64,000 nucleotides of DNA from Erodium maritimum. Lineage: Eukaryota > Streptophyta > Magnoliopsida > Geraniales > Geraniaceae. The stretch lies in contig OY997590.1 in NCBI GenBank assembly GCA_963921825.1, forward strand, positions 39,759,039-39,823,038, given 5' to 3'. Position numbers and translations under genes: made by a program. Below are positions 23,098 to 34,339 of the stretch, piece after piece. Below the pieces are notes generated by a model. It saw only the letters and a program-made list of their open reading frames with translations. It was not told the DNA's origin and searched no databases. The first letter of the stretch is position 1. Each line of letters starts with the position of its first letter.

Positions 23098-25583
23098 ATG
23101 GCTTTGGAGTCGCCTCTTCTCAACAATCAGAGCAACAACAGCTCCTATGCGGAGGAGCACAAACCGGCCGGCTATGTCAAGGAGTTTGCTTCCGAGTCCA
23201 AGAACCTATGGAAGCTGGCTGGCCCCGCCATCTTCACTGCCATCTGCCAGTACTCCCTCGGCGCTCTCACTCAGACCTTCGCTGGTCTTGTCGGGGAGGT
23301 TGAGCTCGCTGCAGTCTCAGTCGAGAACTCTGTCATTGCTGGCCTTGCCTTTGGCGTCATGGTATATCTTTCCTCTGTCATTTGCAACCCATTATGATTA
23401 GTCATTATAAACAGTAATAGTAATAAGAAAAGGGGGTTGAATGTTGCAGTTGGGAATGGGAAGTGCATTGGAGACACTGTGTGGACAAGCGTATGGAGCT
23501 GGGCAGATACGGATGCTTGGTGTATACATGCAACGATCTTGGGTTATTCTGCTCACTACTGCTTGTCTTCTCGTTCCTGTTTATGTCTGGTCTCCTCCTA
23601 TTCTCGAGCTCATCGGAGAGACTACTGAAATCTCTGAAGCTGCCGGTCAGTCTCTCTCTCTGTAACACTCATCACTTTGCTACACTATAATGATCATTTT
23701 CGTGACTTAATGGTACAGGTACCTTTGCTCTGTATATGATCCCACAGCTGTTTGCATATGCCCTCAACTTTCCAATTCAGAAGTTCTTGCAATCCCAGAG
23801 GAAGGTTATGGTCATGGCCTATGTTTCAGCTGTGGTGCTGGTGCTTCACGCCTTCTTCAGCTGGCTCTTCATATTGAAGCTCGACTATGGCCTGGTTGGA
23901 GCAGCAGTGACCCTGAACACATCCTGGTGGCTCATCGTCATTGGCCAGCTCATGTACATCTTCATCACCAAGTCTGATGGCGCTTGGAGTGGATTCTCCT
24001 GGCTCGCATTTTCTGACTTGTGGGGATTCGTCAAGCTTTCCTTGGCTTCTGCTGTTATGTTGTGGTGAGCATTCCTTCTTGTTGATCCCAAATCACACAC
24101 AAACAACACGAAAATTGCGGTTATTTTGTATTGAGTCTGTGAAATGCAGCCTGGAGTTCTGGTACTTGATGATCCTGATTGTGATAACGGGACGCCTGGC
24201 AAATCCCCTCATACCAGTAGATGCCATCTCCATTTGGTAAGGGACTTGTAGGCAACCTTAAGATTCTTTGCCGGAGATGGGTTTGAACTTGACTTGCAAT
24301 CTTTGCAGCATGAACATTCAAGGATGGGATGCTATGATCGCACTTGGATTCAACGCTGCTATCAGGTAACGCCCCCTGTTATAAGTTATAGCATAACTTA
24401 ACATCTGGATCATAGACTCACCGTGCAAACCTGTTACAGTGTGAGAGTGTCGAATGAACTTGGTGCCGGCAATGCTAGAGCTGCGAAATTCGCAGTGGGA
24501 GTTGTATCCATCACATCCGTGTCCATTGGAGTGGTGTGCATGGCCATAGTGTTTGCAACTAGAGACTACTTCCCCTACCTTTTCACCACCAGTGACGCCG
24601 TGGCCGCCGAAACTACTAAACTGGCTATCTTGCTAGGAGTCACGGTGCTGCTAAACAGTCTTCAGCCTGTCTTGTCTGGTGCGTGATAATATATTGCGTT
24701 GCATTTCAAGCTGCTGATACTAATCTAATCAATCTTGGCCTTGTATGAACCATCCGCGATTCTGAATTTTGTTTAGGTGTCGCTGTTGGAGCTGGATGGC
24801 AATCTCTTGTTGCCTACATCAACATCGGATGCTACTACGTGGTCGGACTGCCTGCCGGCATACTTCTCGGATTCACCTTTGGTTTCGGAGCTATGGTTCG
24901 ATACATAATCATTTTGTTGGCTCTGTTCATGGGCATATCAGAATGGAGTAAAACCAGGAACTAACTATCGTTGAGTTGTACCGCTCAAAAACTTGCTGCT
25001 GACTTATTTGTCGATCATATCAGTACCCTTGACTTATGGTGATTACGCAAACTAATATTTTCTGTTACAAACTAACATTTTCCGTTGGAGATGACAGAAA
25101 ACGTTAGGAAAAACTCAAAAAACTAACAAGTCTACGATTAGTTTTTGAGTTCAATAGTCATGTTGCAGTTAGTTCTTGGAGATTTTCCTAACTTTCTCCG
25201 TCATCTCTAACGAAAAATGTTAGTTTGTGTAATTACCATAAGTCAAGGGTATTGATCTGATCGACAAATAAGTCAGCAGCAAGTTCTTGAGATGTACAAG
25301 CCGGTAATAGTTAGTACCTGCAGCTTTTCTTATCAGAATCCAACATTTTGTTGCGTGTTGCAGGGTATTTGGTCAGGAATGATCGGAGGAATTTGTCTGC
25401 AGACCATAATTCTCATAGTGGTCACCTCTATCACTAACTGGGGGAGAGAAGTGAGTAGCTTTCATTTTCTTCAACCTTGCTAGCTTTACATTCAAGCTTG
25501 CAATCTTCAACATGCTTAATTTGCAGGCTGAGGAAGCGGAGAGCCGAGTTACGAAATGGGGAGGGTCAGCTTCTGTTGAATAA
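23098..25583 (+). CDS. MATE efflux transporter (DETOXIFICATION family, DTX33-like)
   Basis: Nine exons with GT-AG introns join in phase: 23098-23361, 23450-23645, 23719-24064, 24150-24236, 24309-24365, 24440-24678, 24777-24895, 25364-25450, 25527-25583. The product is about 483 residues, normal for plant MATEs. An N-terminal LKxPLL-like acidic start is followed by 12 likely membrane segments in two MatE halves: [66 protein letters not shown] and [20 protein letters not shown] are family signatures. Such proteins exchange H+ for flavonoids, alkaloids or other organic compounds at the vacuolar or plasma membrane. The wording is closest, from memory, to Arabidopsis DTX33/DTX35. Intron 7 (468 bp) carries a hairpin MITE. 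No lesion is seen; substrate and membrane are unknown. Confidence 0.9.
24956..25319. mobile_element. Hairpin-forming MITE in intron 7 of the MATE gene
   Basis: The left arm from about 24956 (CTTGCTGCTGACTTATTTGT, CCCTTGACTTATGG) is repeated in inverted orientation up to about 25319. Arms are roughly 140-165 bp with perhaps 85-90% identity by eye; the loop is about 60 bp. The phrase 'aacatttttcgtta..gatgacgg' in both arms is typical of plant MITE interiors. The element nearly fills the intron between exons 7 and 8, so the pre-mRNA should fold into a long hairpin. Superfamily not assigned because no target duplication was resolved. Confidence 0.75.
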
Positions 25584-26002
25584 CCTGAATCCACAAGGGT
25601 GACGACAATGCTTATTCATCTCTGACAAGACATTGTTGTGGAAAGCGTTGCCTGAGCAAAAGCTCAAGAATGTATTCTCTATATTATGACTATAGGTTTC
25701 ACAAACTTGGGTCAGAATGAGAGAAACTAAGGAGTGATTCATGTACCTACTCACAACTATTGTAATAAGTGGGCGCACATGAATTTTTGTGTTGTAGGAT
25801 TAGTTTAGTGATCCATTTTTTGTTGTGGGTTTGAGCAATTTTGATGATTTTGTGATGATATTCATCAATTTATATATTTCTCAACTGAAATCTATGTCTG
25901 CTTGTCTAGATATGTTTTTTTGTGTAGAGGATGACGAGGTTTTATTGCATAATGCTTTGTATTGCGAAACACTTAATTTTAGGAGGGATTTTAGACTTCC
26001 AT
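25584..26002. other. MATE gene 3' region and spacer
   Basis: The stretch after the stop codon up to about 25820 is the likely 3' UTR. The rest is AT-rich and without a recognised feature, ending at the T-run that marks the tail of the next minus-strand retroelement. Confidence 0.5.
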
Positions 26003-26129
26003 TCTTTTTTTGATCAGCAAGGCCTATATTAAATTAAATCTATCATGAGAAAGAAGAGGAGCACAACAAGTCCTACTACAAACCCAAAAGCCTTAAGATG
26101 ATGCAGTCTACTGAATGGACAAAGGAAAC

Positions 26130-26290
26130 AAAGACAACCTAAAATGAAAATACAACCACTAAACAGAAAACCAACCAAGAAATACAACCAAAACTACCAA
26201 CCAAGATTACAACCACTGAACAACAAACTAACCAAGAAATACCACCACACAATAGACAACCAACCAGAGAATACAACCAAAGAACAGATT
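26130..26290. repeat. Degenerate ~30-bp tandem repeat
   Basis: Units near ACAACCAACCAAGAAATACA with variable spacing follow each other about five times. They lie in the 3' region of the minus-strand LINE-like element. Confidence 0.6.
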
Positions 26291-26630
26291 GAAACAACTC
26301 TAGAAACAACACCAAGAAGCTAGAACAATAAGAGAAGGTCTAAAACCTAAATTTGACCACCTTGAAGCGCAACAAATTAAAAAACCAAGAAGCACAACAA
26401 CACCCCAAACCGATCCTGACAATCCAAGAATAATTAGGCAATCGACAACACATACCCCTTTGGAAAAGAGATAAGTACATGTGCGACTGGACGGCGACCA
26501 ATATGGCGAGCACCCGAAATCCAACAATGATAAAACCATCACTGAAAAAGCCCACCTCTAACACCCAGAGACCACAAAACAGAACGGGAGGTCAAAAGAC
26601 CACCCCGAAAGTCGGAGGCCAACACCTTAA

Positions 26631-28310
26631 TGTTGAGTCTCGAGGTAGGGTTGGAGTTGAACCAACTCGCAGCGGAAAATCAATGAAAACCAAGAGACGA
26701 TTAAAACCAAGAAACAACTAACAAATAATGGATTCACAAGAGAAAAATTAAGCACTATTTCTTACCAAAACAAGAACACCGGGTAACGAATGATTGGCTT
26801 GAGTCTCCAAGACGCCTACATATCCACATGGGAATCAAAGCCACGTAGTTCTTCTCTTTGAGGACTCAAGAACACAAAAATGGAGGTAGGAGCCTGCCTT
26901 GGCCGAAATTGCAAGGGAGGGGAGGGAGAAAATGTGGTTCCTATTCTTGTCTTGTGTTTGTTATGTTGAAAAAAGATGACTTAAACATAACAAACCCCAT
27001 ACTTATCCAACTAAAGGCATGGGACAAGCATGGTGACAAGTAAGGTGTAAATATGACAAAATATGGCTATTGGCTAGACAAGATGGGGTTAGGTGGTGAA
27101 TCACCAACACCTTAATCCTTTTCATGCTTACTTAGTACTAATTAATCAAGACTTGATTAATTGGTTGCATGGGCCTTTCATGAGCCTCTTGTAACATGGC
27201 CCATGGCCATTTCCAACGAGGTCCCATGATTCGCTCATCGCCTCCAAGCCTTCCATACTAGAAATGTCCAACATTATCCGACGCGATCAATCCCAAGACT
27301 CCAAGCCTTGTCTTGATCTGTAAAGTCCTATTCACTTACGGGCATATGACCCAAAACCCAGTTTTGGTCATGGCCCGAGACAACCCCCTTTTGGCCATTC
27401 TCCATAAATGTGTCAATGAGTTTCACCCTCCGGTGTGACCCTTATGTTTATGCATGTCAATAGATCAACGTACAATCCCATTTTACTTGATCCTATTTAA
27501 GTGGAAACTAACGAGATTTTAGTATTACCTGATACTGCATAACGAATCGACTCTGTCGATTCTAACCTTTCCGTCGTGTATGTCACTATCCTTTTATCTC
27601 CGATATCCTGATTGAGATAAGGCATAGAGTCGTCATCCTTATTATTCTCAATCATTGTTCCTTGATATGTGAGATGACTGAATATATGATACCCAGTATC
27701 ATGTGCATGGCCATGCTATTATTTCAGTCACTCTCGATCAAGCGGCCGAGAACCGATATCTTTCCCATACCTCAGTATGAGGGATAAATCCCTTAGCCAT
27801 CTTTCGTGTCACTCATGTTGCCCGTCCCCAAGCCAATTCTGGCCGTTATGGAAGCCCTGTTACGGACAACGTTAGGCTCAGGTCAAACTCAGTTGTTGAC
27901 TACATAGCGATCACAAAGACTCCTTGGTCTAAGGATACATGATAAGCTACGACACTGAATATGTTCATGACTTAATCTATGGCACATATTCAGGGCGGGT
28001 CGTCCAATATCATGTCCCACATGATATCTATGATCAGACTCCGGAATCCCATTCCAATGACTAACAGAACGTAAGCCATAAAGAGCCATCTTTCATACTA
28101 GTCGCTTTTAGTGAAGCTTTGTTGACTAGGGACCCATCGAGTGTGATCTATCTCGATCTTTGGTTCTATTCGCATTGTGGGCATAGATCAGATCACACAT
28201 CGATATATTACTCCAACACATAAGTAATACAAAGCCGCTTTAATTTTATTGCTAACAATAATATATACATTTGGACATTTTGGATTGAACTACGGGCACT
28301 AAGACTAACA
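26631..28310 (-). mobile_element. Solo LTR of an unclassified LTR retrotransposon, copy A
   Basis: On the plus strand it begins TGTTGAGTCTCGAGG and ends AAGACTAACA, with the 5-bp duplication CTTAA at 26626-26630 and 28311-28315. Length is 1680 bp. It is an inverted second copy of the LTR at 45958-47645, which fixes both ends; by eye the two differ at about 5% of positions. No internal region is present. I could not place the family: no domain is encoded in the LTR. Confidence 0.9.
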
Positions 28311-29720
28311 CTTAACACCTACTAGACCAAATTTAAGGCCAAATGTAACGAGGAATCAGATGAATGAAACTAGTTAACAAAGATTATGACATGAAAAGAA
28401 AGAGGAGTCCTCACCACGCGGAGCTAAGCTACGAACCCTTTGACTTGGACGGGAAAAACCAGCACCAAAACCGAAGAGGACCTGAAATCCGTCAACTTGC
28501 GACAAAAGGCTTCAACGGGAACGAATTTCGATCCACAACAAACCGAAGCTCCAATAGGAGACGAAATGCTTCCCACGGTAGATAAAAACGGTTCGCCATT
28601 GAAGGAGCTTCCAGTACCGCCGAGCGCCACCACAAGCTCCCGAGCAAACCACATGCTGCCGATCTTAGAACTACAAGCTAAGTCCGAACCTACCAGACTG
28701 AACTATCCCTATCACTGATTGTTTCGTCAACCAGCATGAAACAAAACCATCACAACAGACACCAACTCCCAGCAAGAAAACAGAGGATATGGAAGAACAA
28801 TATGGGAACAAGTTCGGTTGGCTATAGATCAGAGATGGGGCACCAATCCTTCGCCACAAGCGCGGAGTCCTACCAAAAACAAAGAAGAGCTACAAGCAGA
28901 CGCAAGCCAACACAAGAACTGAACTGAAAACGCAAGGATGGCCAAATAGAAGTCCCACTTCGTTGGCAATCGACCATAGGGAGTGAAATCCTATAAACCC
29001 TAAGATAAAATCCAACCAACAGTCCACCACGAACCCACGACGCTAGATATGAGAGAAAAACGGTAGAGAGGACGAAGAGGGCCACGATGACGAAGCCCAC
29101 CTTCTCCGACTCTGTCTTCACTCGCCTAAACTGCCCAATCTGGGGCCACACCCGTGCCGACCACACAAGCCTGCTCCAAAGAAAGGAGCCACGGGCTGGA
29201 CCATACAATGTACAAGAATAGACGACATGAGAGGCACCACCATGGACGTCTGTCCTGAAGAGCTTTAGAGGTATATGAGGGTCGAGGTCGGAGAGACATA
29301 GAGACGGGAGTAGCGCTAGTTGGAGGAGAAGCACCAAGTGACCCTCGCAAGGTCAGACAACAACTACGGGAGATCTGAGAGACCGTCAATTGTCCTTCAT
29401 AGATCTGTGACGATATAGCCCAAGAAAGGCATGAAACGCGACCCATTCCAGACTGTAGGAAGATGACCGGACATCAACGGCAAGATGCAGGAAGAATCTT
29501 CTCGGAGAGATGCAAGCCCGATGCGGTCGGAGGGAGAACAGAAGGAGTAGAGCAGGTGAAAACGAATAGTCGCGATAAAGAGGGAAAATAGAGAGGGAAG
29601 AAAGGAAAGGGGAAAAAGGGGGGTTGCTGAAGGCTCACCGGGCCCGGAGGCCAAGAGAACCGCCGGCGATGGTAGAAAATGAAGAAAGAGGACTAAGGTT
29701 TTTTCGTTCCTTTAGAGAGA

Positions 29721-30215
29721 AAACAAAGGGTTTTTGTTCTTAAATAATTCATTTTACAGACTCATAATCTTGATCGATAAAAGAACGACAAACTAACCGC
29801 ACTAAGTTTTGTGTTGTCTCATTGGTATGTTTAGACATAGCGAATATCCTCCAACAAAGATCTTTCCATAATATCGAATTACCTAGCTAAGATCATAGAC
29901 GTCACATTGATGGCATCAGTTCTCACCATCGCTCCTTGCTAACCTTTTACTACACACTATTTTAAAGTCACCTTCATTGGTAAACATTTTGACATATAAT
30001 GGGAGAGAAACTACCAACTCAAAAATGGGCATGAATTCTTAGGACCCAACCCTCTTGATCAAAGACCATTACACCCATATCAACACTACTCGATTGAACA
30101 CTTGGATGACTCCTAACCCATCCCTCTACCCTTGGTCCTCCTCCAAGAGTTGGCGGCTCAAAGCTCATGAGTCTACTTTAACAGTCTATCACCATCAGCT
30201 CGGGCTTATTGCCTA
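29721..30215. other. Intergenic, nothing recognised
   Basis: AT-rich spacer with scattered short frames; no domain, repeat or transposon end was recognised. Confidence 0.45.
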
Positions 30216-30640
30216 TAATTTTTTATCAACAAAGAAAATTTAGATTAAAACCTTTTTAGAGGTTAAAGAGGAGTACAAGATACTGCTACATATCAAGGGA
30301 AAAAAGAAAAAAAAAATCAAACAACCTAAACAACCAAATGAACAAGTGAAAACTTGAAAACAACAAGGCAACAACTTGTAAGGCCAACTTAGAAACCACA
30401 GAAAGAGCATCAACTTATGGATTCAACTCCCATAAAATGATAATAAAACATGCATATAATAAACTTCATGCTCACCAAAGTCTTGAGCCACAACCTTCCT
30501 TGACTGATGGACATAAACTAAAGCCAAAATCCCACCGAACTGAAAAAATATACACAGACTGAGAATGGACATGATGAAGTATGCATCAACTGAATTTGGA
30601 CCCCAAAGAGTCGAGAATCCAAAGAACTACAGGTAAAAAA
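30216..30640 (-). mobile_element. Short LINE-like 3' remnant, minus strand
   Basis: The left end ATTTTTTATCAACAAAGAAA is the complement of a LINE-type tail that closely matches the tail wording at 11830. The rest is A-rich on the plus strand (T-rich on the element's strand), as in the 3' regions of the neighbouring elements. The 5' limit is uncertain. Confidence 0.4.
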
Positions 30641-30724
30641 AAGATTAGATCAGATGATATCCAAGTGATGAAAGGAGAACAGACCAAACCAAATCCCACA
30701 ACAACTCTACCAAGTTGTGCCATA

Positions 30725-30850
30725 ACATGTAATGTACCACAATTTTTTTGTATGTAAATGTACCAGCACTTTGCATGTTAGTACCACAGCTTGTGCATGC
30801 TGGTACCATCACTTGTGTATGTAAACTACCAACACATGTATAAATAACAC
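30725..30850. repeat. Degenerate ~32-bp tandem repeat beside the second foldback element
   Basis: About four units of the form GTACCA-CACTTGTGCATG-T follow each other just left of the inverted-repeat element at 30918-31990. Confidence 0.6.
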
Positions 30851-30917
30851 TCAACATCGGTGGAAAAGAACACGTGTCAGCATCTTGTGCGCTCTGATGA
30901 CGTCGGCGAGCGCGCAT

Positions 30918-31990
30918 CCTATGGCTCTTATGAGTTCGTAGTTTGCACAATAAAAGGTGGTTTGTATTTGATAACAAACATACATAGGGGACCTTTCAGG
31001 TACAAACCAATCTTTAGATACGAAATACGAATTAATCCCAACTTTGGAATCGTAGAAATCCCAAGGCTGCGATTTCGCAAGGCTGAATTTTTTTTAATAT
31101 TTTTTTTCACCAAGTTTCTTATTTTGATCTTTCCCGCTTCGTTTCAACTCCGATTTAATTTTTTATTGCACCAAAAACTTTCTTTTTTCAAGATCTATCT
31201 ATCAAGTAGCATATTGAATATGTTTTGAAGCAAAAAAACAACATGTACAAGCAAAAACACAAAATGTCAACCGTGCATTAATGTATGTATTTGCAAATGC
31301 ATTTGTATGAATAAGCTAATCTTAATGTATGTGTAAGTTAATCTTAATTTATTAGCTTACACGTACAAAACATACATACACATACAAATGAAAATAGTAA
31401 GAACATACATTAAGTTTAGCGTATACATACAACTGAAACAACATGCATTAAGGTTGGCTTACACATACAAATGAAAATTGCAAGAACATACATTGAAAAA
31501 TGCATAAACATACATTAAGTTTAGCGTACACATATGACCGAAAATTACAAAATATGCAGTTGCAAAAACATATATACAAAACATACATTACGATTAGCTT
31601 ATTCATACAAACGCAGTTGCAAACACATACATTAATGCGCGGTTAAAAATTTTTGTTTTGTTTGTACATGTCTTTTTTTGCTTCGAAACATATTCAATAT
31701 GCTACTTGATAGATAGATCTTGAAAAAAGAAAGTTTTTGGCGCAAGAAAAAATTAAATCGGAGTTGAAACGAAGCGGGAAAGATCAAAATAAGAAGCTTG
31801 GTGAAAAAAAATAAAAAAATCAGCCTTGCGAATTGCGATTACATGCGATTCCAGGGCTGGGAATTGGTTCGTATTTCGCAAAAAAATGGGATGGTCGTAC
31901 CTGAATATTATCCACATATATATATATAGGGTTGGTATCAGGTACAAAACCCCTGTTATTGTGCAAACTACGAACTCATGAGAGCCACTG
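30918..31990. mobile_element. Foldback/MITE-like element with long inverted arms, copy 2
   Basis: The left arm (about 30918-31250) and right arm (about 31668-31990) are inverted copies of each other over about 320 bp. Outer ends read TGGCTCTTATGAGTTCGTAG versus TGGCTCTCATGAGTTCGTAG; inner parts contain TTCCCGCTTCGTTTCAACTC and AGATCTATCTATCAAGTAGC. The loop (31250-31668) holds degenerate repeats of ACATACATTAA/ACATACAAATG. There is no coding frame. The inner 100 bp of each arm matches the arms of the element at 711-1459. I found no target duplication. Confidence 0.7.
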
Positions 31991-32336
31991 GATCCGTTCG
32001 GATCGATGGCTCAGATCGCGTTGAGAAACGCAGTGGCATAATTGTAATTTGTGGCTGTTGTCTATTTATCGCGAGAATTTAAACGAACGATTCATACTAA
32101 AACACGCGATAATTTAGACGAAACGAATCAATTTTTCCCATTCAATATACGTGTTTCTGATTTTTATTTTTTATTTTTTATTTGCCCCCATTCAATATAC
32201 GTGTTTTCGATTTCTTATTTCATATTGTCAATTTGTTTCTCGAACTGGAGTAAGAAGAAGAAGAAGACGAAGACGAAGACGAAGACGAAGGAGAAGGAGA
32301 AGACGACGAAGAAAAAGAAGAACTTAGTTCTGCAAA
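31991..32336. other. Spacer and leader before the Ulp1-like transposon gene
   Basis: Contains a repeated phrase CATTCAATATACGTGTTT (about 32140 and 32188) and a (GAA/GAC)n tract at about 32256-32325 that leads directly to the candidate ATG at 32337. No other feature. Confidence 0.5.
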
Positions 32337-34059
32337 ATGGCCTCAAAAATGTTTAGGGATTTCGACATAATCTCGACCAAACAAGGTAAACCAGTTATGT
32401 AATTAATCATTTTTCCCTAGTGGTTTCCTTTTCATTGCTCAGTAATCTGAATGTTGTAGTTGAGTATTGGGTATTGTGAATTTTAGGGTGTATGTGTGTT
32501 GTTTTCTTGGGTATTTAAACGTGATACTCGCTTTGTCTGTGGTTTCAAAGTTGGATTTTTCATATATAAGATTAATTTGTTATTGATTCTATATCTCCTG
32601 AAATTGGGGACTTGTTTATTTCTTGAGACTCCTTCCTTTTGCTTAAAATACAATAAAAGAGCTAGTTGCTTTGTCACTGATATGTTTTCTGAGATTGTGT
32701 GGGTTGTATGTGTTTTGCACTATGTTCCAAAATATTAGTTCCAATAATATTAGGTCTTTTATAAATTGTCCTGTGTATGTGGTTTGTGTTAATTCTGTAT
32801 AGGTTATACATTTTTGTCACTGTATCATGTTAATGTTGTTTAGTTTTTGTGTTTAGAATGGTCTTTGTTAGTATGAATGGGGTAAGTATTAGTAGTATTA
32901 GTTCTAAACTTTCAGTAGTATGTTTGGGAAACTTGTAGTAGTTTGTGTGTGTTAGTATGTGATTTTTACAGTGCATTAATCATTGTGTCTTTTGTAGAAG
33001 AATTCTGCTGCAGCCTCTCTAGCCGCAGATTTAGTTGTATCCGATTCTGCAACTAGCTCGCTGCATGGACAAAGCGATGAAGATAATATGCCTATTGGAA
33101 TTTTAAGGAAAAAGTCCGTCAATCTTCAAGTTTATGAGAGGCATCGAAAGCGGAAACAAAGGGTTGATGTCCTTGGTAAGCAAAAAGAGGCAGATGTATT
33201 GTCTTCAGATCAAGAGGCAAAGAAACTAAATATTGGTGGTGAAGTGAAGAGGAGAGTTTATAAAACTTCACAGCAAAGGGAGGAGTGACAGTTGATTAGG
33301 AAAAGGAAAGCCGCGCTACCGAAGATTTTGTTACGAACTTCACCGTCAAGGTTATATGATCTGATCATTCGACTAAGTCCAGCTCAAAGAAAAGATATCG
33401 AAGATATAGGTTTTGGGTCTATATTACAGCTGAGAGTTCAATTTCTACCCGCCCGGTTGTGCATGTACCTCGTTGAGAGCTTCAAGCCTGTGATTATGTC
33501 ACTCGTTCTTGGGTTTGGGGATCGGTTACGTATTGATGATTCCGTTGTGCACTATGTTCTTGGTATTCCTCGAGGCAGGAATAAGGTTTACTTGAATAAA
33601 AGTAAATCGTATTCAGAAACTCGCTTGGAATGGAGGGAGTTAACAAAGCTGAATGATTTGAAGGGCAAGAAGAAACAGACAACGTCTGTGTATGATATAA
33701 CCCATGAGGATCTGTACCATCATTTATTGTCATTGAAGGATGGAGGGGATCATTTCAAGGGATCTTTCATGGTCCTCTTCACTACACTTATGATCGATTT
33801 CGGTAGTTCAACTGGGCTTGCGAACCAGTATATATTGGACGCCGTTCACGATGTGAAAAAAAATCAAAGACTACAATTGGTGTCAGTTTCTTGTGGACGG
33901 TTGGTGGAGACCTCTAAAAACTGGGACCGGAAAAAAATTCTACATAGGTCCAATGACCTTTTTGGTGGTAAGTATGTTTATTTGCCTATTTTTGTTTTTT
34001 AATGCATAATATTTTAGTATTTGGGTTTTTTGCCTCTAAGAATTTGCACTGAAAGAAAT

Positions 34060-34260
34060 ACTGTATTATGTTAGTGGCCTGCATCATTATTTTTTAGTGG
34101 TATGTAACATTTTATTTTAGTGGTCTGCAACATGATTTTTTAGTGGTCTGCAGCATAATTTTTTAGTTGTCAGCAGCATTATTTTAGTTGTCTGCAGTGA
34201 AGCTGTCAGTGGTCTGCAACATACTTTTTTAGTGGTCTGTAGGCAGTACCATGTTTCTCA
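34060..34260 (+). repeat. TTTTAGTGGTCTGCA repeat array, intron copy
   Basis: About eight degenerate copies of TTTTAGTGGTCTGCA plus a 6-10 bp spacer lie in the intron between the conserved N-terminal exon (ends ~33967) and the exon starting after TTTGCAG at 34319. The same repeat recurs at 40110-40215, 41099-41725, 42170-42245 and 43080-43140. Confidence 0.85.
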
Positions 34261-34339
34261 TAACGTGATATTATTATGTTACAATCAATTCGTTACTTGA
34301 CTATTGGTTTATTTGCAGTTGTTCTATTTGGATCGTACT

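Larger units (their letters stand above)
26003..29720 (-). mobile_element. LINE-like non-autonomous retroelement, minus strand, split by a solo LTR
   Basis: The T-run at 26004-26012 followed by GATCAGCAAGGCCTATATTA is the tail of a minus-strand insertion (a similar CTTGCTGATCAAAT tail ends the element at 6428-7179). The 5' end, near 29700-29720, is GC-rich with pyrimidine-rich leader text. The body continues on both sides of the solo LTR at 26631-28310, separated only by its CTTAA duplication. Minus-strand frames of 80-155 residues exist in the GC-rich half, but I see no reverse transcriptase or other domain. The full element without the LTR is about 2.0 kb. Confidence 0.5.

Noticed and set aside
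27889-28089. 66-codon frame found at matching positions in both 1.68-kb solo LTRs
   Set aside because: The two LTRs are about 95% identical throughout, so a shared short frame is expected without selection; no start context or domain supports it.
28870-29337. 155-residue minus-strand frame
   Set aside because: Sits in the GC-rich part of a LINE-like element; a second long frame overlaps it and neither shows a domain, so it is treated as composition effect.
32256-32356. Lys/Thr-rich open frame just before the Ulp1-like gene
   Set aside because: It is the translation of a (GAA/GAC)n microsatellite in an alternative frame.
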